Shown here piece after piece: positions 1 to 12,330 of a stretch of 64,000 bases of DNA. The position numbers and the translations under genes are program-made. Location: positions 427,755,776 through 427,819,775 of the forward strand of contig NC_090442.1 in assembly GCF_031143425.1 (NCBI RefSeq), read 5' to 3'. The notes under the pieces were generated by a model, which ran no database searches, was not told the origin of the DNA, and saw nothing but the letters and a program-made list of their open reading frames with translations. Each line of letters opens with the position of its first letter. The first letter of the stretch is position 1. Origin of the DNA: Pleurodeles waltl. Taxonomy: Eukaryota; Chordata; Amphibia; Caudata; Salamandridae.

Positions 1-987
1 AGAGGAAAGGAACATCATAAAAAAAATAAATTGAATAGGCAAACTATTAAGGAGTTATGTCACCAGCTGGATCCTGATCTTCTGCCTAACAAAAGGATTA
101 TAACAGCAATGACAACCATTTTGATAATCATGACAGTACTTCATTTTGTGGAGAGAAAATATTTTAAATACACTGTGGCAGTATCTGGAGGCATATCCCA
201 ACCACTTTTCAGTGGTGTGCTACAAGAAGTCCTTTCTTGAATGATGAAACACATCAAAAGATTCATCCAATTTCCACAACATCAGGGTTTTGCCAATGTG
301 AAAGGGGATTTTTATGCTTTGGGTGGCATACCATATGTGGTTGGAGCAATTAACGGCACACATGTTGCCTTGGTGCATCACATGCCAGGGAACAGGTCTA
401 CCCCAATCGAAAGAACTTCCATTCAATCAACGTACACGTTGTCTGCTTACCTGATTTGTATAGTAAATGTCACAACTTGGACCTGAGAGGGCCTGGCTTG
501 TTGGTAAGTACAAGATGACATGAGGACCATTTGCTTCATTCATAGTTTAGGAATGTGCAATGAGATGAGATATTTTACTCAATATAATTTTTACTTTCAT
601 ATAGGATACTCATCTTATCCTAACCTACCATAGTTGTTAGAACTGCTCAGGAATACAACAATATCAGTGGAAGTCAGCTTCAATGAGGCCCATGGAAGAA
701 CACAGAAGCTAGTGGAGTGGGATTTTGGGCTCCTGAAGGCCAGATTTAGATGTTTGAACGAGACTGGTGAAGCACTCCTCTAGTCACCCAATAAGGTGTG
801 CCAGATCAAAGCTGTCTGCTGCATGTTGCACAACATAGCCCTGCAACTGAACATCCCAATCATTGCAGAGGGTGGAGACCATGAAGAGCCTCCCGGTGAG
901 GATGTTGAAATGGCAAAGGAAGATGACAGTTGTAAAGAGGGAGGAACTGACGTACGTCAAGACGTCATTGACACCTTCTTAACCTGA
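1..987 (+). pseudogene. HARBI1-like PIF/Harbinger transposase remnant, 5' end outside window
   Basis: This is a decayed DDE transposase of the PIF/Harbinger superfamily, which cuts and pastes DNA in the nucleus. Three blocks are visible. Positions 31-240 encode the N-terminal helical region (ELCHQLDPDLLP, then TVLHFVERKYF). Positions 241-486 encode KGDFYALGGIPYVVGAINGTH, the first catalytic motif. Positions 603-987 encode the last exon (NEAHGRT, FGLLKARFRCL, VCCMLHNIAL) and an acidic tail ending at a stop. The normal GAIDGTH reads GAINGTH, so the first catalytic Asp is Asn, and the second motif (GDSGYP in the other copies here) reads GYSSYP. Stops occur at about 238, 484, 631 and 782. The same blocks occur in order in the copy at 45,768-46,889. 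Family assignment is secure; activity is excluded. Confidence 0.85.
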
Positions 988-1609
988 GTGTAAGCCTGCC
1001 TTTACATATTACAACATCAAATGACAGAACAGCTCGTAACATAGTGAACATATCAGTCTGTAATGGTAATTTAGCAATAATGGTTAGTTTAGGAAAGTCC
1101 AGGGTAAAGTTGTTGACTACTGTGTTTGTTGACATTGATCATCTTTGCTTATGTTAAGTATCTGTGTCTTCCTAACTTATCATTTGAGTTAATTTTTGTA
1201 TGTGAAATCATTAATTTTCCATTGTTATTCTGTTTAAGGATCCTTCACCATGTCATCTTCATTTGGACATTTAAAAGTTTGACATTTGCAGCGATATGTG
1301 GATGTTGAAAAGTACAAAGGTAACGTGGGTTGATCCTGCGACACACACACACACATTGGAGGCACATATCCTGTACAGAGACAGCTTGCACAGTGATTGA
1401 ATGAAAGTTCATGTGACTGTATTAGATCTGTTTTCTGTTGGATGTTGCCACCAAGGCAATATGTGCTGCTTAACTTGCTCTAACCTAATGTATATGTCAA
1501 GCCATACCATACTGATCTCCCTTCACATTGGCTAAATGTTCATTTTGTGTTAAGTGTATGAAGCTGTTGATGTTTCTCACCATTGTAGAAATAACTCTTT
1601 TGTAGCACA
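988..1609. other. No gene seen; AT-rich sequence downstream of transposase remnant
   Basis: I see no coding sequence here. A short CA microsatellite lies at about 1,342-1,356. The segment is flanked by two HARBI1-like remnants and is probably old transposon or intergenic sequence. Confidence 0.5.
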
Positions 1610-1820
1610 TCACTGAAAGTTAATTGTGACATGATCCTGTGGCCACAAAATATAGTACTGTCATCATTTTGACTACTGGTCTAATTGATGTGTAATTCCT
1701 ATTGTGAGGCAGAATGTCTAGGTCTAGCTGATGACATGAATCAACATTGGCTTGCCTATTTAATATGTTTGTTTGCATTATTTCCCCTTCTTCCGTGGTG
1801 TCAAGATATTGAAGCATCAA
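1610..1820 (-). pseudogene. N-terminal fragment of a HARBI1-like transposase
   Basis: The minus strand encodes a fragment with NRQANVDSCHQLDLDILPHN followed by MMTVLYFVATGSCHN. It aligns by eye with residues 2-60 of the remnant at 31-240 on the opposite strand (NRQTIKELCHQLDPDLLPNK, then MTVLHFVERKYF). It contains no catalytic motif and is cut off on both sides. It lies in inverted orientation about 1.4 kb from its relative, so it is either a second degenerate insertion or a rearranged piece of the same element. Confidence 0.65.
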
Positions 1821-2569
1821 ATTCTAAATAGCACAGGCTATTTGGGTTATGCATGGGTTGTAAAAATCATCTTAAATTTGGACGAATAGTTCTAACTTAC
1901 AAATGTATGACACCAATACATTGAGATTTCTGTCTTTAAAGTTGCTTTGAAATAGGAAACATATCACCTAATTGCTATATCTTATTTTTGTTTGAATCTT
2001 ATTGATCAAATATGGAATAATGGTGGAAGGAAGACATAAAAGAAAGAAATACCACAATAAATAAAACACCAGTCTTTGACCTTGTGTTATGTGAATTTAC
2101 TTTATTAACACAAATTACCTAAAAATAATTTGAAAAATAAAACCAAAGTGAAAAGGAAAAAATAAAGTTTGTCATGGTGGATGAAACTGCTTTTGATGAG
2201 CTAAAATTGGTGAAGTCCAATGTACAAAATATAACTGTCCTCAAAATAGGAATACGTGTCCATGAAACAGTCCACAGAGTGAATGGCTGAGTTGCGAGTC
2301 AAACATTTTTAGTGCAAGCTAACGTCATTCTCTAGCACCATCCTTGTGCCATAATTAAAGAATTTTGCATGATGGCGCTAAGGAATGGTTAGCGTAAAGG
2401 TAATGACGCTAATCATTGCGACATGCGGTAAGGAAAAATTACGTTAATGCTGCAAATGTGGTGCTAGATCGTTTTGTGGCACGCAGACATCACGCAAAAT
2501 GGTTTAGCACCATTTTTTACTGCGTTAGCGTAAAAAAACGAAAAAGCAGGAAAAATAAAAATTTAAAGA
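1821..2569. other. Non-coding; GCTAA/TTAGCG-rich terminal-like segment
   Basis: No gene is seen. From about 2,300 to 2,535 the sequence is rich in short GCTAA, TTAGCG and TAGCACCAT motifs in both orientations. This resembles a terminal or subterminal region of a different Harbinger family, directly upstream of the SANT/Myb-like exon. Element ends could not be fixed. Confidence 0.35.
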
Positions 2570-3052
2570 CAAGATGGAGAATGCAGGCTAAGAAGGACCC
2601 TAGAGAGACCCCAATCACCCAAGTACTAGCCAAGAGGGCCAGCAAAGTCCCAGGAGAAGGAGAAGAGGAAGCTCAAATGTCGCTTTAGTGAGGAGTATCA
2701 TGACACCCTGGTCAGAGAGGTGACAGAGCACCAACATCAGCTCATCACCTCCAAAGTGCATGTCGGTAGGAGCGAAGCAATATGGCACGCAATAGTAGGC
2801 AAAGTCAACAGCGTGCCAGAGGTGAAGAGGACTGCCACCGATTGCAAAAAGCGATGGCCCGATTGCAAGCGCAATGCTAAGGAGGAACACGCCAGGACCA
2901 AAAGACAGCACTGCAGACTGGAGGTGCAAGTCCTGCAGCACAGGAGGACCTGGATGTGCTGGATGAGATGGTCACAGCAGTCATCCCGGACGAGCTGGTC
3001 ACCAGAATCGCAGGACAGGATAGCACAGACTACAGATAACTACCACGAATGT
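2570..3052 (+). pseudogene. SANT/Myb-like (Harbinger partner) gene, exon 1, frameshifted
   Basis: Autonomous Harbingers carry a SANT/Myb-like DNA-binding partner that brings the transposase to the element ends and into the nucleus. A start is plausible at 2,580 (MQAKKDP). The best domain match begins near 2,659 in another frame: a basic KEKRKLKCRFSEEYHDTLVRE stretch, then AIWHAIVGKVNSVPEV and a KKRWPDCKRN block with the Trp and basic residues typical of this domain. After about 2,930 the natural frame changes again (EDLDVLDEMVTAVIPDELVT). There are therefore at least two frameshifts. A GTAAGT at about 3,056 may be the splice donor towards 6,339. The family is fairly secure; the exon limits are approximate. 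Confidence 0.7.
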
Positions 3053-3964
3053 GGGGTAAGTTGCATGGTAAAATATCTGGAATTCCAAAAAAGAGGAAGG
3101 CACATAGGACACACTCAATGCATGCTAAAGGGTTGCATCGGGACACATAGATCAAGATGCACCATCCCCACCCAAGCCACATATGTACTGACGTTTTTGC
3201 AATGCACACCAACATATACACGACGTTGACATAAGCTACTCACTATAGCTATACTCCACCATGTAAATATGTAAATATGCAACTCATTGCCTGGAAGGGC
3301 CGTGCAAATAGTGTGGCTGTGTTAGTGCCATGACAATACCCATTGCATATTGCCAAAGCCCCTGTACCTACACAATTTAGACATCAGAGACTAGAACTGA
3401 AGTCAATACCACCCCAGGGTGGTGCCAGGGTGGTGTAACTGGCCAAAATGCTTCCCTTCCTCATTGCCTCATTGCCCTTCTCATGTGCGCTGCATCTTGC
3501 AGCACACATTGAAATGTTACCTTAGCAAAAATAGCATGTACATGTGCAGGAAGGGACACCTCCCTGCACAGAAACACATTATCCCCTCAAGGCAGGCAGC
3601 CCTTCATCATGCTGCAACAATGCCTGTGCTGGTCGAGGGAGAACCCATCTGTGCAGGCATGGGGGAATTGCATGGCTGTACCGTATTCTAGTAAACATGG
3701 TTTATCCCTGAGTTTCTAAACTGGTGCAGTGTTGTGCGACACATATTGCTGCTACAGTGAGCTGTGCCACGTGCGAAAAAATATGCCCTAAAGTATGCAA
3801 CCTGTGGAACATAACCCACACAGGGGGAACCCACAACAGCTCACACACAACTCTATGCACCATATGGGAATGACCACAAAATAAAACACATACAACACAT
3901 GGAGCATGTCTGTGAACATCATGTGTGCAGAAGTATCTGCGATCTCATCATCTGACAAGATAGA
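3053..3964. other. Intron-like sequence without recognisable gene
   Basis: This is probably the first part of the intron of the SANT/Myb-like gene that begins at about 2,570. I see no coding domain, and short open frames here have no recognisable motif. Confidence 0.45.
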
Positions 3965-4927
3965 GGGCCTCATTATGACTTTGGCGGTCTACAAGGTAGA
4001 CCGCCGAAGTCACTGCCTCCACAAGAGCACCAGGGATGGCGGTCTTCAGACTGCCAAAGTATGACTCCTGGCGGCTCTCTGCACGAATTTGGGCAGAGAG
4101 CCACCAGCAGCCATACTGTTGGTCAGTGGTGCAGTGGAGACTGCTCCACTTGCACCGCCATGTCATCACAACACTGCCATGCCTATTATGAGTTGGTAAT
4201 AGGCGTGGCGGTGTTGTGGTGATGGGGTGCTGATGGCGAAGCAGGCCCCAAGGATCCTGTCCCCTCCCAGACGACCACTGAGAAAAGATAGGTGCCTGTC
4301 CGATAAGGGGGGTGCCTGTCCGATAGGGGAGGGGAGTGCCTGGGGGGTGATGAGTAGTGTGGTGTGTGCATGCATGGGTATGTGCGTGTGTGTGATTGGA
4401 GGGAGATGATGTTTGTGTGTGTGGATGTGTGTGATTGTGAGTGTCTGTGTGAGTACGTGAATGGATGAGTGGGGTGGGAGTGTGTGCGAGTGTATGCATG
4501 TGTCTGTATGAGTATGTGAATGCATGATTGCATGTGTGTGTGTGGTGCGTGCATGCTTGAATAGGGGTGGGGCTGGGGGGTCTCTACAGGGGTTGGGGAG
4601 TCCCTACGGGCTTGGGGAGAACCGTGGCTGTGTGGGGGAGCTGGGGGCGTCGCATACTGGCAACAGAAATTCAAATTCCTGTCACCAGTATCCTTTCCGT
4701 CAGGGATTTCCTGGCAGGGTTGCCGTCTGGAAATCCCTGGTGGAATGGAGACTCTAAATACCGTCGGCAGTTCTGACCGCCTGGCAATACAGGCGGTGAA
4801 CTGGCTGCTTCGCAGCCTGTTCACTGCCGTGGCCATAATCTGGCGGCCCAGCTCCGCCATGCCATCAGCGGTGTTACCGCCACCGTCAGCGTGGAGGAGC
4901 TGGACCGCCAGATTCATAATGACCCCC
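3965..4927. mobile_element. Harbinger-type MITE (about 963 bp)
   Basis: The ends form a terminal inverted repeat. The left end is GGGCCTCATTATG followed by a GGCGGTC motif. The right end, reverse-complemented, is GGGGGTCATTATG followed by the same motif. Flanking triplets are AGA and TGA, one mismatch from a 3-bp target duplication. The interior holds GGCGGT/ACCGCC motifs and a long GT-rich tract (4,350-4,560). It contains no transposase or SANT domain, so it is non-autonomous. It sits in the presumed intron of the SANT/Myb-like gene. A truncated member of the same family is at 53,199-53,920. Confidence 0.75.
4350..4560. repeat. GT-rich imperfect microsatellite inside the MITE
   Basis: The plus strand is an imperfect TGTG/TGTGTGA/GAGTG tract. 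It generates long His/Thr-rich open frames on the minus strand that are artefacts of the repeat. Confidence 0.8.
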
Positions 4928-5516
4928 TGAGTGTCTTGTGTGAAAGGTTGGTCTACTGCTTAATGGCACATTCAACATGCATGTATGATAACTGGCACAA
5001 GTGGCATCAATGTTGCACTACTGGCACAATGTTACTAGACTGTAATGCAACTGTATCATCATTCAAATAATACCAAGCTGCACATTTCCCTAGTGCCACA
5101 TCTACTAAGTCACACAGTGCATGCAATGACCCACACTCAAAATCCTCACATCAACACATGCCTGTTGCTGATATCTTATGTGCAAGGAAATGTTACAAAG
5201 TTAGGGATGGACAATCTAATTGGGCAGACAACCCATAATGGTTGCACTGTCACCTCCAATTAGCACGTGTGGGGTCTAATACAGGCAGTTGAGAATGTAA
5301 CAAAATCATTGTATGCAATGGACCTACCTGTGCTATGCTGCACTAGTCCCATCATTCATGGTGCCAATGCATCATTGCACCAAAAGAGTGATAGCACACA
5401 TTACAAAACCGTGGCAATGTCCACCATGGTGAATAGGAAGGCTAATTACATGCCACCATTGTGTCAATGGCAGGGACAAGGAGCCTGTAAAGAAGTAGGT
5501 GGTGTGGGAAAAAAAC
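4928..5516. other. Intron-like sequence without recognisable gene
   Basis: Nothing coding is recognised. It is flanked by two MITE-like segments within the same presumed intron. Confidence 0.4.
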
Positions 5517-6176
5517 ACAAAGGCCCAGATGTAATAGGAAATGATGGTGTTCCACGCTACCCCAAATGAGGTAGCGCTGTTCACCGCCATTTTCAAAATG
5601 CACTGATGGCCAGTATTCACTAGAATACAGGGCACCACTGTTTCACTCCCTGTGCTGGGGCTAAATTAGCTGACGTGGGCCAATGCAGCAAGCCTTGCAC
5701 AATAGTGCAAGGATGGCTGTATTGAGGGAGGATTGTTTTTGTGCAGGAAGGAACAACTCTCAGCAAAAAAACATTCTTAAAAGGCCATTAGCTCTATACA
5801 TGTATGTTGCAAAATGCAGCACACATGGAACAAGTTCAAAAGGAGGAGAAAATGTGGCATTTGACAACATTGCACCATGCCAATGCCACCCCTCGGGTGG
5901 TGTGATATGTTGCAAAGTTGTCTGGTTCACAAAAACATGACAATCTGAGGCATTGTCAAAAAGCAGGGCGTGTTGCTGTGGCACACCCACACCAACACCC
6001 ACTGCAGGCCCCTACCATGCAAAGTGGTGCATGTGAAGGGGCCCTCTTACAATATGACCATAAGCCACAATAAGTCACTTAGCGCCAGATTGTAACACTG
6101 TCACAGGGCATTGTGCCACCTGAGCGTCAGAAAAGGTGGCGCTCAGGTGCCACTAGGGGCACTTAAATATGCCCCA
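5517..6176. mobile_element. Possible second short Harbinger-type element
   Basis: The segment opens with GGCCCAGATGTAATAGG and contains GTAGCGCTGTTCACCGCC. Near its right end are GCGCCAGATTGTAACA, a GGTGGCGCTCAGGTGCC block and TTAAATATGCCCC. These motifs resemble termini of amphibian Harbinger families, but the two ends are only weakly complementary and I could not find a convincing target duplication. Boundaries are tentative. Confidence 0.35.
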
Positions 6177-6338
6177 AAATACCTTGTGTGCTTGACCCAT
6201 GTGTAATGCACAATGCTACACATAATATATAACTACAACCTTGGGTCAGTAACATTTCACTGAGCCTCCAGTAGCAAATAAATGATGTGCCATATTAACA
6301 GCCACAACACTCTAAGATTGACTTTACACTATCTCATT

Positions 6339-6752
6339 GCAGAGGATGATGGCTTACCTCCTGCTGACCTGCCTGCCCTCGATTTTACAGATGACATGCA
6401 TGATCAGCTGCCGACCATCACTGTAGAGACTCTCCAGGATGTCCTAGGATCCCTCCAGGCATCACCTCCGGTCGCAGGGAGGACACACAGCGTTACGGGG
6501 TCTCCACATGAACCACCCAGGTACCAACGCATACCACCAGCCAGTACTGACACAGTCCTGGACTCTGAGGACCCAGAGATCACCTTTCAGAGGATAATGG
6601 TAGGAGTCCAGCAGGAGCTGGCCAAGCAGAAGCTGGTGGGGATGGAGATCATGGCAGGCAGCCTAGAGGAAGTGCAGAGGGGCCTCAGTACAATTAAGGA
6701 CAACTCAGCTGCTGTCAGAGGCAGCCGCTACGTGGACTCCAGCAGTCCCTGA
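6339..6752 (+). pseudogene. SANT/Myb-like gene, C-terminal exon
   Basis: An open frame of about 137 codons follows a CATTGCAG acceptor-like site and runs to a TGA at 6,750-6,752. It is acidic and Pro/Ser-rich at first (DDGLPPADLPALDFTDDMHD). It ends in a helical segment (QRIMVGVQQELAKQKLVGME, then AGSLEEVQRGLSTIKDN), probably a coiled coil used for oligomerisation. This matches the C-terminal exons of the Harbinger partner genes at 44,687-45,390 and 60,526-60,173 in type, not in close sequence. I assign it to the gene whose SANT domain is at 2,659-2,930, because strand and order fit. The intervening intron would be about 3.3 kb and filled by MITEs. Confidence 0.6.
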
Positions 6753-8664
6753 CCACCATACCTTCTGTCATGAAACAGAGGCTTCATCAATTGCCCTCGC
6801 ACACTGGCAGCAGCATGACAGACAACAGGCTGGGGGCTATGCAGAACACCCTGTAGTCCATACATTGGGAGGTGGCCCCCCTCAGGGAACACATGGCTGC
6901 CTACCATCATGATGTTGTTGCGGTGTTGAAAAAACAACATTTCCCCCTTGCTGCAGTAATGCCTTAAGTGTTCCTACAAATGGCACCTGCCGGAACCTTT
7001 GACTCCACATCTCTATCGCCTGATATATATGTGGCCTCCTCAACGTCAACAACAAGAACACCAGCCATGGCACAGGAGGCACCACACACATCAGAGGATG
7101 AAAACGTGGAAGGAACAACATTCACAAGGAAAACCACCCGGTACCACCAGTCTGTGCCACATGGACAGTAACTCCATATTTCTGGGCTTAAGATCATGCC
7201 AATGTTGAAACAGTAGGAAATGAGATCTCTTCACTCAACCACTGTTGACCTGTCTGCTATGTACTGTCATTGTCTCCATTCTTATCTATTGGCAATTTGA
7301 AACCTTCTCACTAATGCACCCTTTTCAGAACCATGTCTCATGACATGTCCATCACCCCTGGACTCTGATTGTGCTACAAAATGGCTAAGGTTCACTCATG
7401 GGGTCTGTGAACTAGGCATAGTATAGCATTTGAAAATACACTTGCACCTGTAAATAAAGCATAATGTTTACATGTAACATTTCTATGTTTACTGTGATCC
7501 ATCTACTCAGCTAAATGATTGCAATGTATAAATCCATGTCAATGAGTACAGAGTGCATTACTGACACAAAGCCACACACTAGGATTCTAACATGAGAAAG
7601 GTGAATGATTGTGTTGTTGGCTACAACCAACCTACTGAGTGTTCTATACAAATATTGAACAGATATCATTGGAAGCTGACATACAGCATGTATGGCTCAG
7701 AACCAAGTCAATGGTAATTTACCCAGATGGGAGTACCAGTACAACTAATTTTTGTGGTACAGAAGAGGATAACCGTATCAGTGATGGGTACCTGTCAGTG
7801 TTACAGGACACATTTTAAAAATTGCCTGTTGTCATATGTGATACACTTGCCAAAAATGAAATTGCAAGACCCCACCAATGATAGTTGAATTTCCATACTT
7901 ACCTGTCCAAGATCAAGTATACATACACAATGTGAATAACTGAACAGTGGATGGCAAATGTATGAACTAGTTGATGTTATTTTGCAGCCAATCTGACAGC
8001 TCCTTGGTCATAGGTGATGCACATGGTAATCCATGGAAATCAAGACACTAAGCTTACCCTGGGCCATTCCTCCAACTTGGCCATTGCACACATGAGAACC
8101 CACAGACAATCAATCAACATGGCAAAAATAGTCTTATACAAACAGGATTTATTTTAAATTATTTAAAACTACATACCTAAAACTATCCTGAAATCTATCC
8201 TACACTCATCTAACATAAACTAACTTAACTTAACGTACAGCTACACCTATCTATCCTATTCTAAACTAATCTTACACATGTAATGTTACACTCTAAACAT
8301 TGCCCCCCGCCCACCTTAAGAGACAAGATACAAGTACTACAACGTAAACTATGACTACACACATACCAACGTAACCTATGGCCTAAACAAATATATATTC
8401 TTTTTTTCTTCATTTGTTTTTTTTTTTTTACACATATACCCCAACATGACCCCCATCCAAGCCCCCTAAAAGTACTAACCCCCCCAACTATACTTAGTCT
8501 AACCTATGCCTACCTTCCACTACTTCACTAACCTAACACTACTCATCTAAAACCCAATCTAAAACTATTAGCAACAGTAAAAGGGAAAGGAAAGGAACTG
8601 AGAGGTTGTGTCTGTGCCATATCACAATGTTTTCAACTTTCTTTTGCAGTACTTCACACATTTT
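6753..8664. other. No gene seen; CTAA-rich low-complexity tract near the end
   Basis: No convincing coding sequence. From about 8,150 to 8,590 the plus strand is poor in G, with many CTAAC, CTAAACTA and CCTA motifs and a poly-T run. The remainder looks like unremarkable intergenic or old transposon sequence. Confidence 0.5.
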
Positions 8665-9035
8665 CTATTTTTTGCACTCTCCTGCTCCAACCTGTCCTAC
8701 CTGGTCATCATGGCAGCCATGTTTCATGTCATTTTCGAAGTTCAGACTCAATACTGCAGCAGGTGGCTGCACCGGTGCCTGCCGTGTGACAGGTGCAGCA
8801 AATGTGGATGGGGTTGGAGCCGCCGAGGCCCTTTGGACCCCTGATGTTTTCCCCAATGGTGCCTGCTTTTTTTGCGGCTGCTGTCCAGGTCCTCCATGTG
8901 GGAAGCCCGATGCTCCTATGGCCTTTTCCTTACTGGACCTCTTCATCACCCTCTGGTACCCGGCACTGACATCCAAAATGTGACGGTCTGCCCTTTTATG
9001 GAAATCATGACGTTCTTCAGGTGTCATATTTGCAG
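8665..9035 (-). pseudogene. Minus-strand SANT/Myb-like gene, C-terminal exon
   Basis: Reading on the minus strand, a TTTTTCAG acceptor at about 9,036 is followed by an open frame to a stop at 8,665. It has ANMTPEERHDFHKRADRHIL, SAGYQRVMKRSSKEKA, then a Pro/Ala/Gln-rich tail ending in an acidic GAGECKK. I assign it to the exon at 13,016-12,724 because strand, order and the Harbinger context agree. The splice phase was not tested against a transcript. The exon itself is open, unlike most coding pieces nearby, but the gene as a whole shows no sign of function. Confidence 0.5.
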
Positions 9036-10716
9036 CTGAAAAATTAGGAGAATCAAGCATTAAATACAGCATTGGGTGGAGGTAGAACAGATATATAATG
9101 TACACTGCATCTGCAGATGACACATGCAGTCCACCACACATTCCTCAACAATGACTTACTCCTATTCTATGACTATTTCCTACTAGCCATCGACTGTACC
9201 ATGTACATGTCACTGGGATGATAGCTATCCATTGTTGACCATCAGGCCCCAGAGTGAGTGGACCAATGCGTCCTTGCTCAAAATATGTGTTGACAAACTT
9301 GTGAGGATCACGTGGCCCAACAAGTCTAGATTTCCTGTCAATATGGGGGGGGGTTGTATGCAATCCACCACTTTGACACCCCTGGTGCTACATCAAAGCT
9401 TGTCCAGGCATCATGGATGCAAGGTGGGGGTCATCAGATATGGGTACTGCAAACTTTCCACTGGTTATTCTAAGGTTTGGTAAAGCCTCATTTGTGTGTC
9501 CTGGTTTAAGACCTGGTCTGGGTATATGTTACAAGGGGGCACACAATTGCTCAAGATATGCCCACATGTACAAATAATGTTATGTCCCTATAAAGTTTGG
9601 CCAAAGCCTTACCGGCACATCAAGGTTGTCTACAGATTATGTAATTAATGCCCCCTACCCTGTACTATTTGTGCTAAATGTGTAAAGCGCCACACACATT
9701 GTGGTTGTATGGGTGCCCTTAGGGCCACAGTGAGTTTGGCACTGCACTAGGTGCTGCTACAGTATTCTTATATATTAAACATCATGTGAACATGCATGTC
9801 AGACATCATCAAAGTACCAGGTACGCACTCAGCATTCACATCATATGCACATGTAATGTGACCAAGATCACACACAAATATCATGATGGCAGGACCATGT
9901 TGGTAATTCTGCTGAGATTTAGCTTTGGGCAATTGACAGACATTTCCGACAACCATCTGTAGCTGAGCTGTCTACTAATTGTGTACTCTACTGACTGTTG
10001 CCCAGTACAATATGGCTCCTTACATGTACTGTGGCCTCAATGTGTATCTGAAGGGTACTGAGGCATCAGTGTTGCAAGTGTTTCCTACAGAAGCCCCCTA
10101 GAGACCACTATACACTTCCTTCATCTGTACTGTTTTGTAAGTGTAAGATATGTGTCGCACACAGTGCTGTCAAAAGGCTGTGACAAAAGTTGTTGTCAAC
10201 GTGCATGCTAATTACATAAACAGCTGCTCTGATACCTATCATGATAGACATCAATGTATATGTAGCCATGCATTCCATTTCCAAACACCAACAGTTCCAT
10301 ACCAGCAAACATTGCCACTTGTGCAACAATCAAGCCTTTCACAATGCTCAACATTGCAACAGACATGATGTCACCATCCTAACTCCAATGATATCATGGC
10401 ATTGGTCACACAAAACTTTTATTCATTGCATTGCACACATCAGACTGACTCACACCAAACCCTTGATTGCCACACATGACGCACATGGTGACACTTACTG
10501 GCAGCATTGGGGTCTTCCTATCTGACAACCTCTCCAAAGGTTTAGGGTGGCGGTCCACCTGCAATACATGAAAGGAAAACATAGCTTTGTGATATTTGAA
10601 CATTTCTGTGAATGGATGACAGTGTTTAAACTCAACTTGTTAGGCTGAGTGAGCAAGTCAATGTAGTGGTAGATCAGACCAACAGTCAAACATTGATGAT
10701 CAGTTAATCACACATA
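9036..10716. other. Intron-like sequence, no gene recognised
   Basis: This lies between the two presumed exons of the minus-strand SANT/Myb-like gene. Short open frames are present but none has a recognisable domain. There is a G homopolymer at about 9,346-9,355. Confidence 0.45.
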
Positions 10717-11272
10717 GGCCCTCATTACAACATTGGTGGGCGGGAACCGCCACCCGCCAAGTTGTAACCGATGTGCGTCCGCCAATGCAGCCGCACTCCC
10801 GCAGTGCCCATTATGACATCCCCGCTGGGCCGGCGGGCGGAAACAGAGTCCACGGTTATACGTGGCAACATGGGAGCCAGCTCCAAATGGAGACGGCGGT
10901 GTTTCGTCCGGGTGACGGGTGCACCCGTCACGCTTTTCCCTTTCTGCTGTGCAGACAGTGAAAAGCTGTGTGGGGCTGTGCCAGGGGGCCCGCAACCCCC
11001 CTTTCCACCAGCCTTTCCATGGCAGTTCCTACCACCATGGAAAGGCTGGCGGGAAGGGGACTCATAATCCCCTGGGCAGCGCTGCAAGCAGCGCTGCCCT
11101 GGCGGATTACCACCGCCGGGACCACTGTGGCGGAAAACCGCCAGTCCCGGCGGTGCGACCGCGGCGCTTCCGCCACGGTCATAATCCCCAAGTTTGTACA
11201 GCCAGCCTGTTGGCGGTATAACCTCCAAAACAGCCCTGGCGGTCTTTGACCGCCAGGGTTGTAATGAGGCCC
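10717..11272. mobile_element. Harbinger-type MITE (556 bp) with intact target duplication
   Basis: The left terminus GGCCCTCATTACAAC at 10,717 and the right terminus GTTGTAATGAGGCCC at 11,272 are inverted repeats with one mismatch. They are flanked by ATA on both sides (10,714-10,716 and 11,273-11,275), a 3-bp duplication as made by Harbingers. The interior is GC-rich with many GGCGG/CCGCC motifs and short palindromic blocks, which produce several spurious overlapping frames on both strands. There is no transposase domain, so it must be mobilised in trans. It sits in the presumed intron of the minus-strand SANT/Myb-like gene. Confidence 0.9.
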
Positions 11273-12087
11273 ATAGTCTCAGATAATGGAGACCCTGACA
11301 CCTAGAAACCCTCACTTTCCCTGACACTGATGTGGCTCTTTTCATTGTACATGACATTGTCATGCAGGTGTTTTTTTAGCTTTATACCTCCATGGCCATA
11401 TGGGACTGCATGACAATGTATTCTCTATCTGAGGGTCATGTGATGTTTGTTGCAGTGTCCATCCCATTGTGACACCCATAGCTTTTGAGCCTGCCCCAGA
11501 TGCTGACGACATCTATCTCATTGTCACCACTAACTGATGAACAACTGTCCATGGGTTGTGTGAGTATTCCAAAGTGTTGAGGAATGCTTTGATACTTCCT
11601 TGTTTGTAGTTACTAATTTGTGTGTGCCATTACAAGGCACACACATGCTTGAGCAATAATGCCATGGGAGTTTACTGATGTTCATTTAGTTATACCTACC
11701 TGCACATTAACTGATTTAAATTATTGATGTCTTGCCAATACTGTGAGGCCAGCCATTGTTGGCATAGCATTCCATTATTTGTCCAGGGAGGGATAAGAAC
11801 ATGCACATAGGCAAATGCCTCATAACAGACACACTTTCTCTATGGTCCAAGGATGCATGTGTTGGTGCAGGTCTTGAGTAAGGTGCCAGTGTTGGTGCAG
11901 ATGAAGGGCAGCCCCATACTGTCAGTAAGATGCGGCAGACCTGTGGTACTAACTCAGCACATGTGTGTGGGGTAATTGACAAAGTTTGTGGTGTATGTGA
12001 TACACAATATACAGGAAGAGGAAAGTGCTAGTAGTCTGGGCCCTGTGCATAGTCAAGCTCCCTCAGATGGCCCTGGCCAATGACACA
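11273..12087. other. Intron-like sequence, no gene recognised
   Basis: Nothing coding is recognised between the MITE ending at 11,272 and the small inverted-repeat element starting near 12,088. Confidence 0.45.
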
Positions 12088-12330
12088 AAGGGGCATATTG
12101 AAGGAAAGTGGTGCTGCACCAAGTCCTTGTGGCCCATAGTGCACCCTTTCACCCACCATGTGTGCGCCTAATGAGAAACAAGGCACAGCATGGTGCAATT
12201 AGGGTCCATCTGCATCTATTTATATGGAGGCAAATAGTGTACTCAGCAGGAGTAGCAGCAAAACAGATCATCATGACTTCTGCTGAGTACATAGGGGCCC
12301 ATCATATACAATTATATACCCCCTTTTAAC
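12088..12330. mobile_element. Possible small MITE (about 240 bp)
   Basis: The left end AAAGGGGCATATT and the right end ATATACCCCCTTTT are imperfect inverted repeats about 240 bp apart. A GGGGCATATTNA terminus is common in amphibian Harbinger-type elements. No clear flanking duplication was found, so this is tentative. Confidence 0.4.

Noticed and set aside
4186..4917. Long minus-strand open frame rich in His, Thr, Ser and Pro
   Set aside because: It crosses a GT/CA-rich tract inside a MITE; composition is dictated by the microsatellite and there is no domain.
10725..11363. 212-codon minus-strand open frame and several others in the GC-rich block
   Set aside because: They coincide with the MITE at 10,717-11,272, which is GC-rich and non-coding; there is no protein motif.
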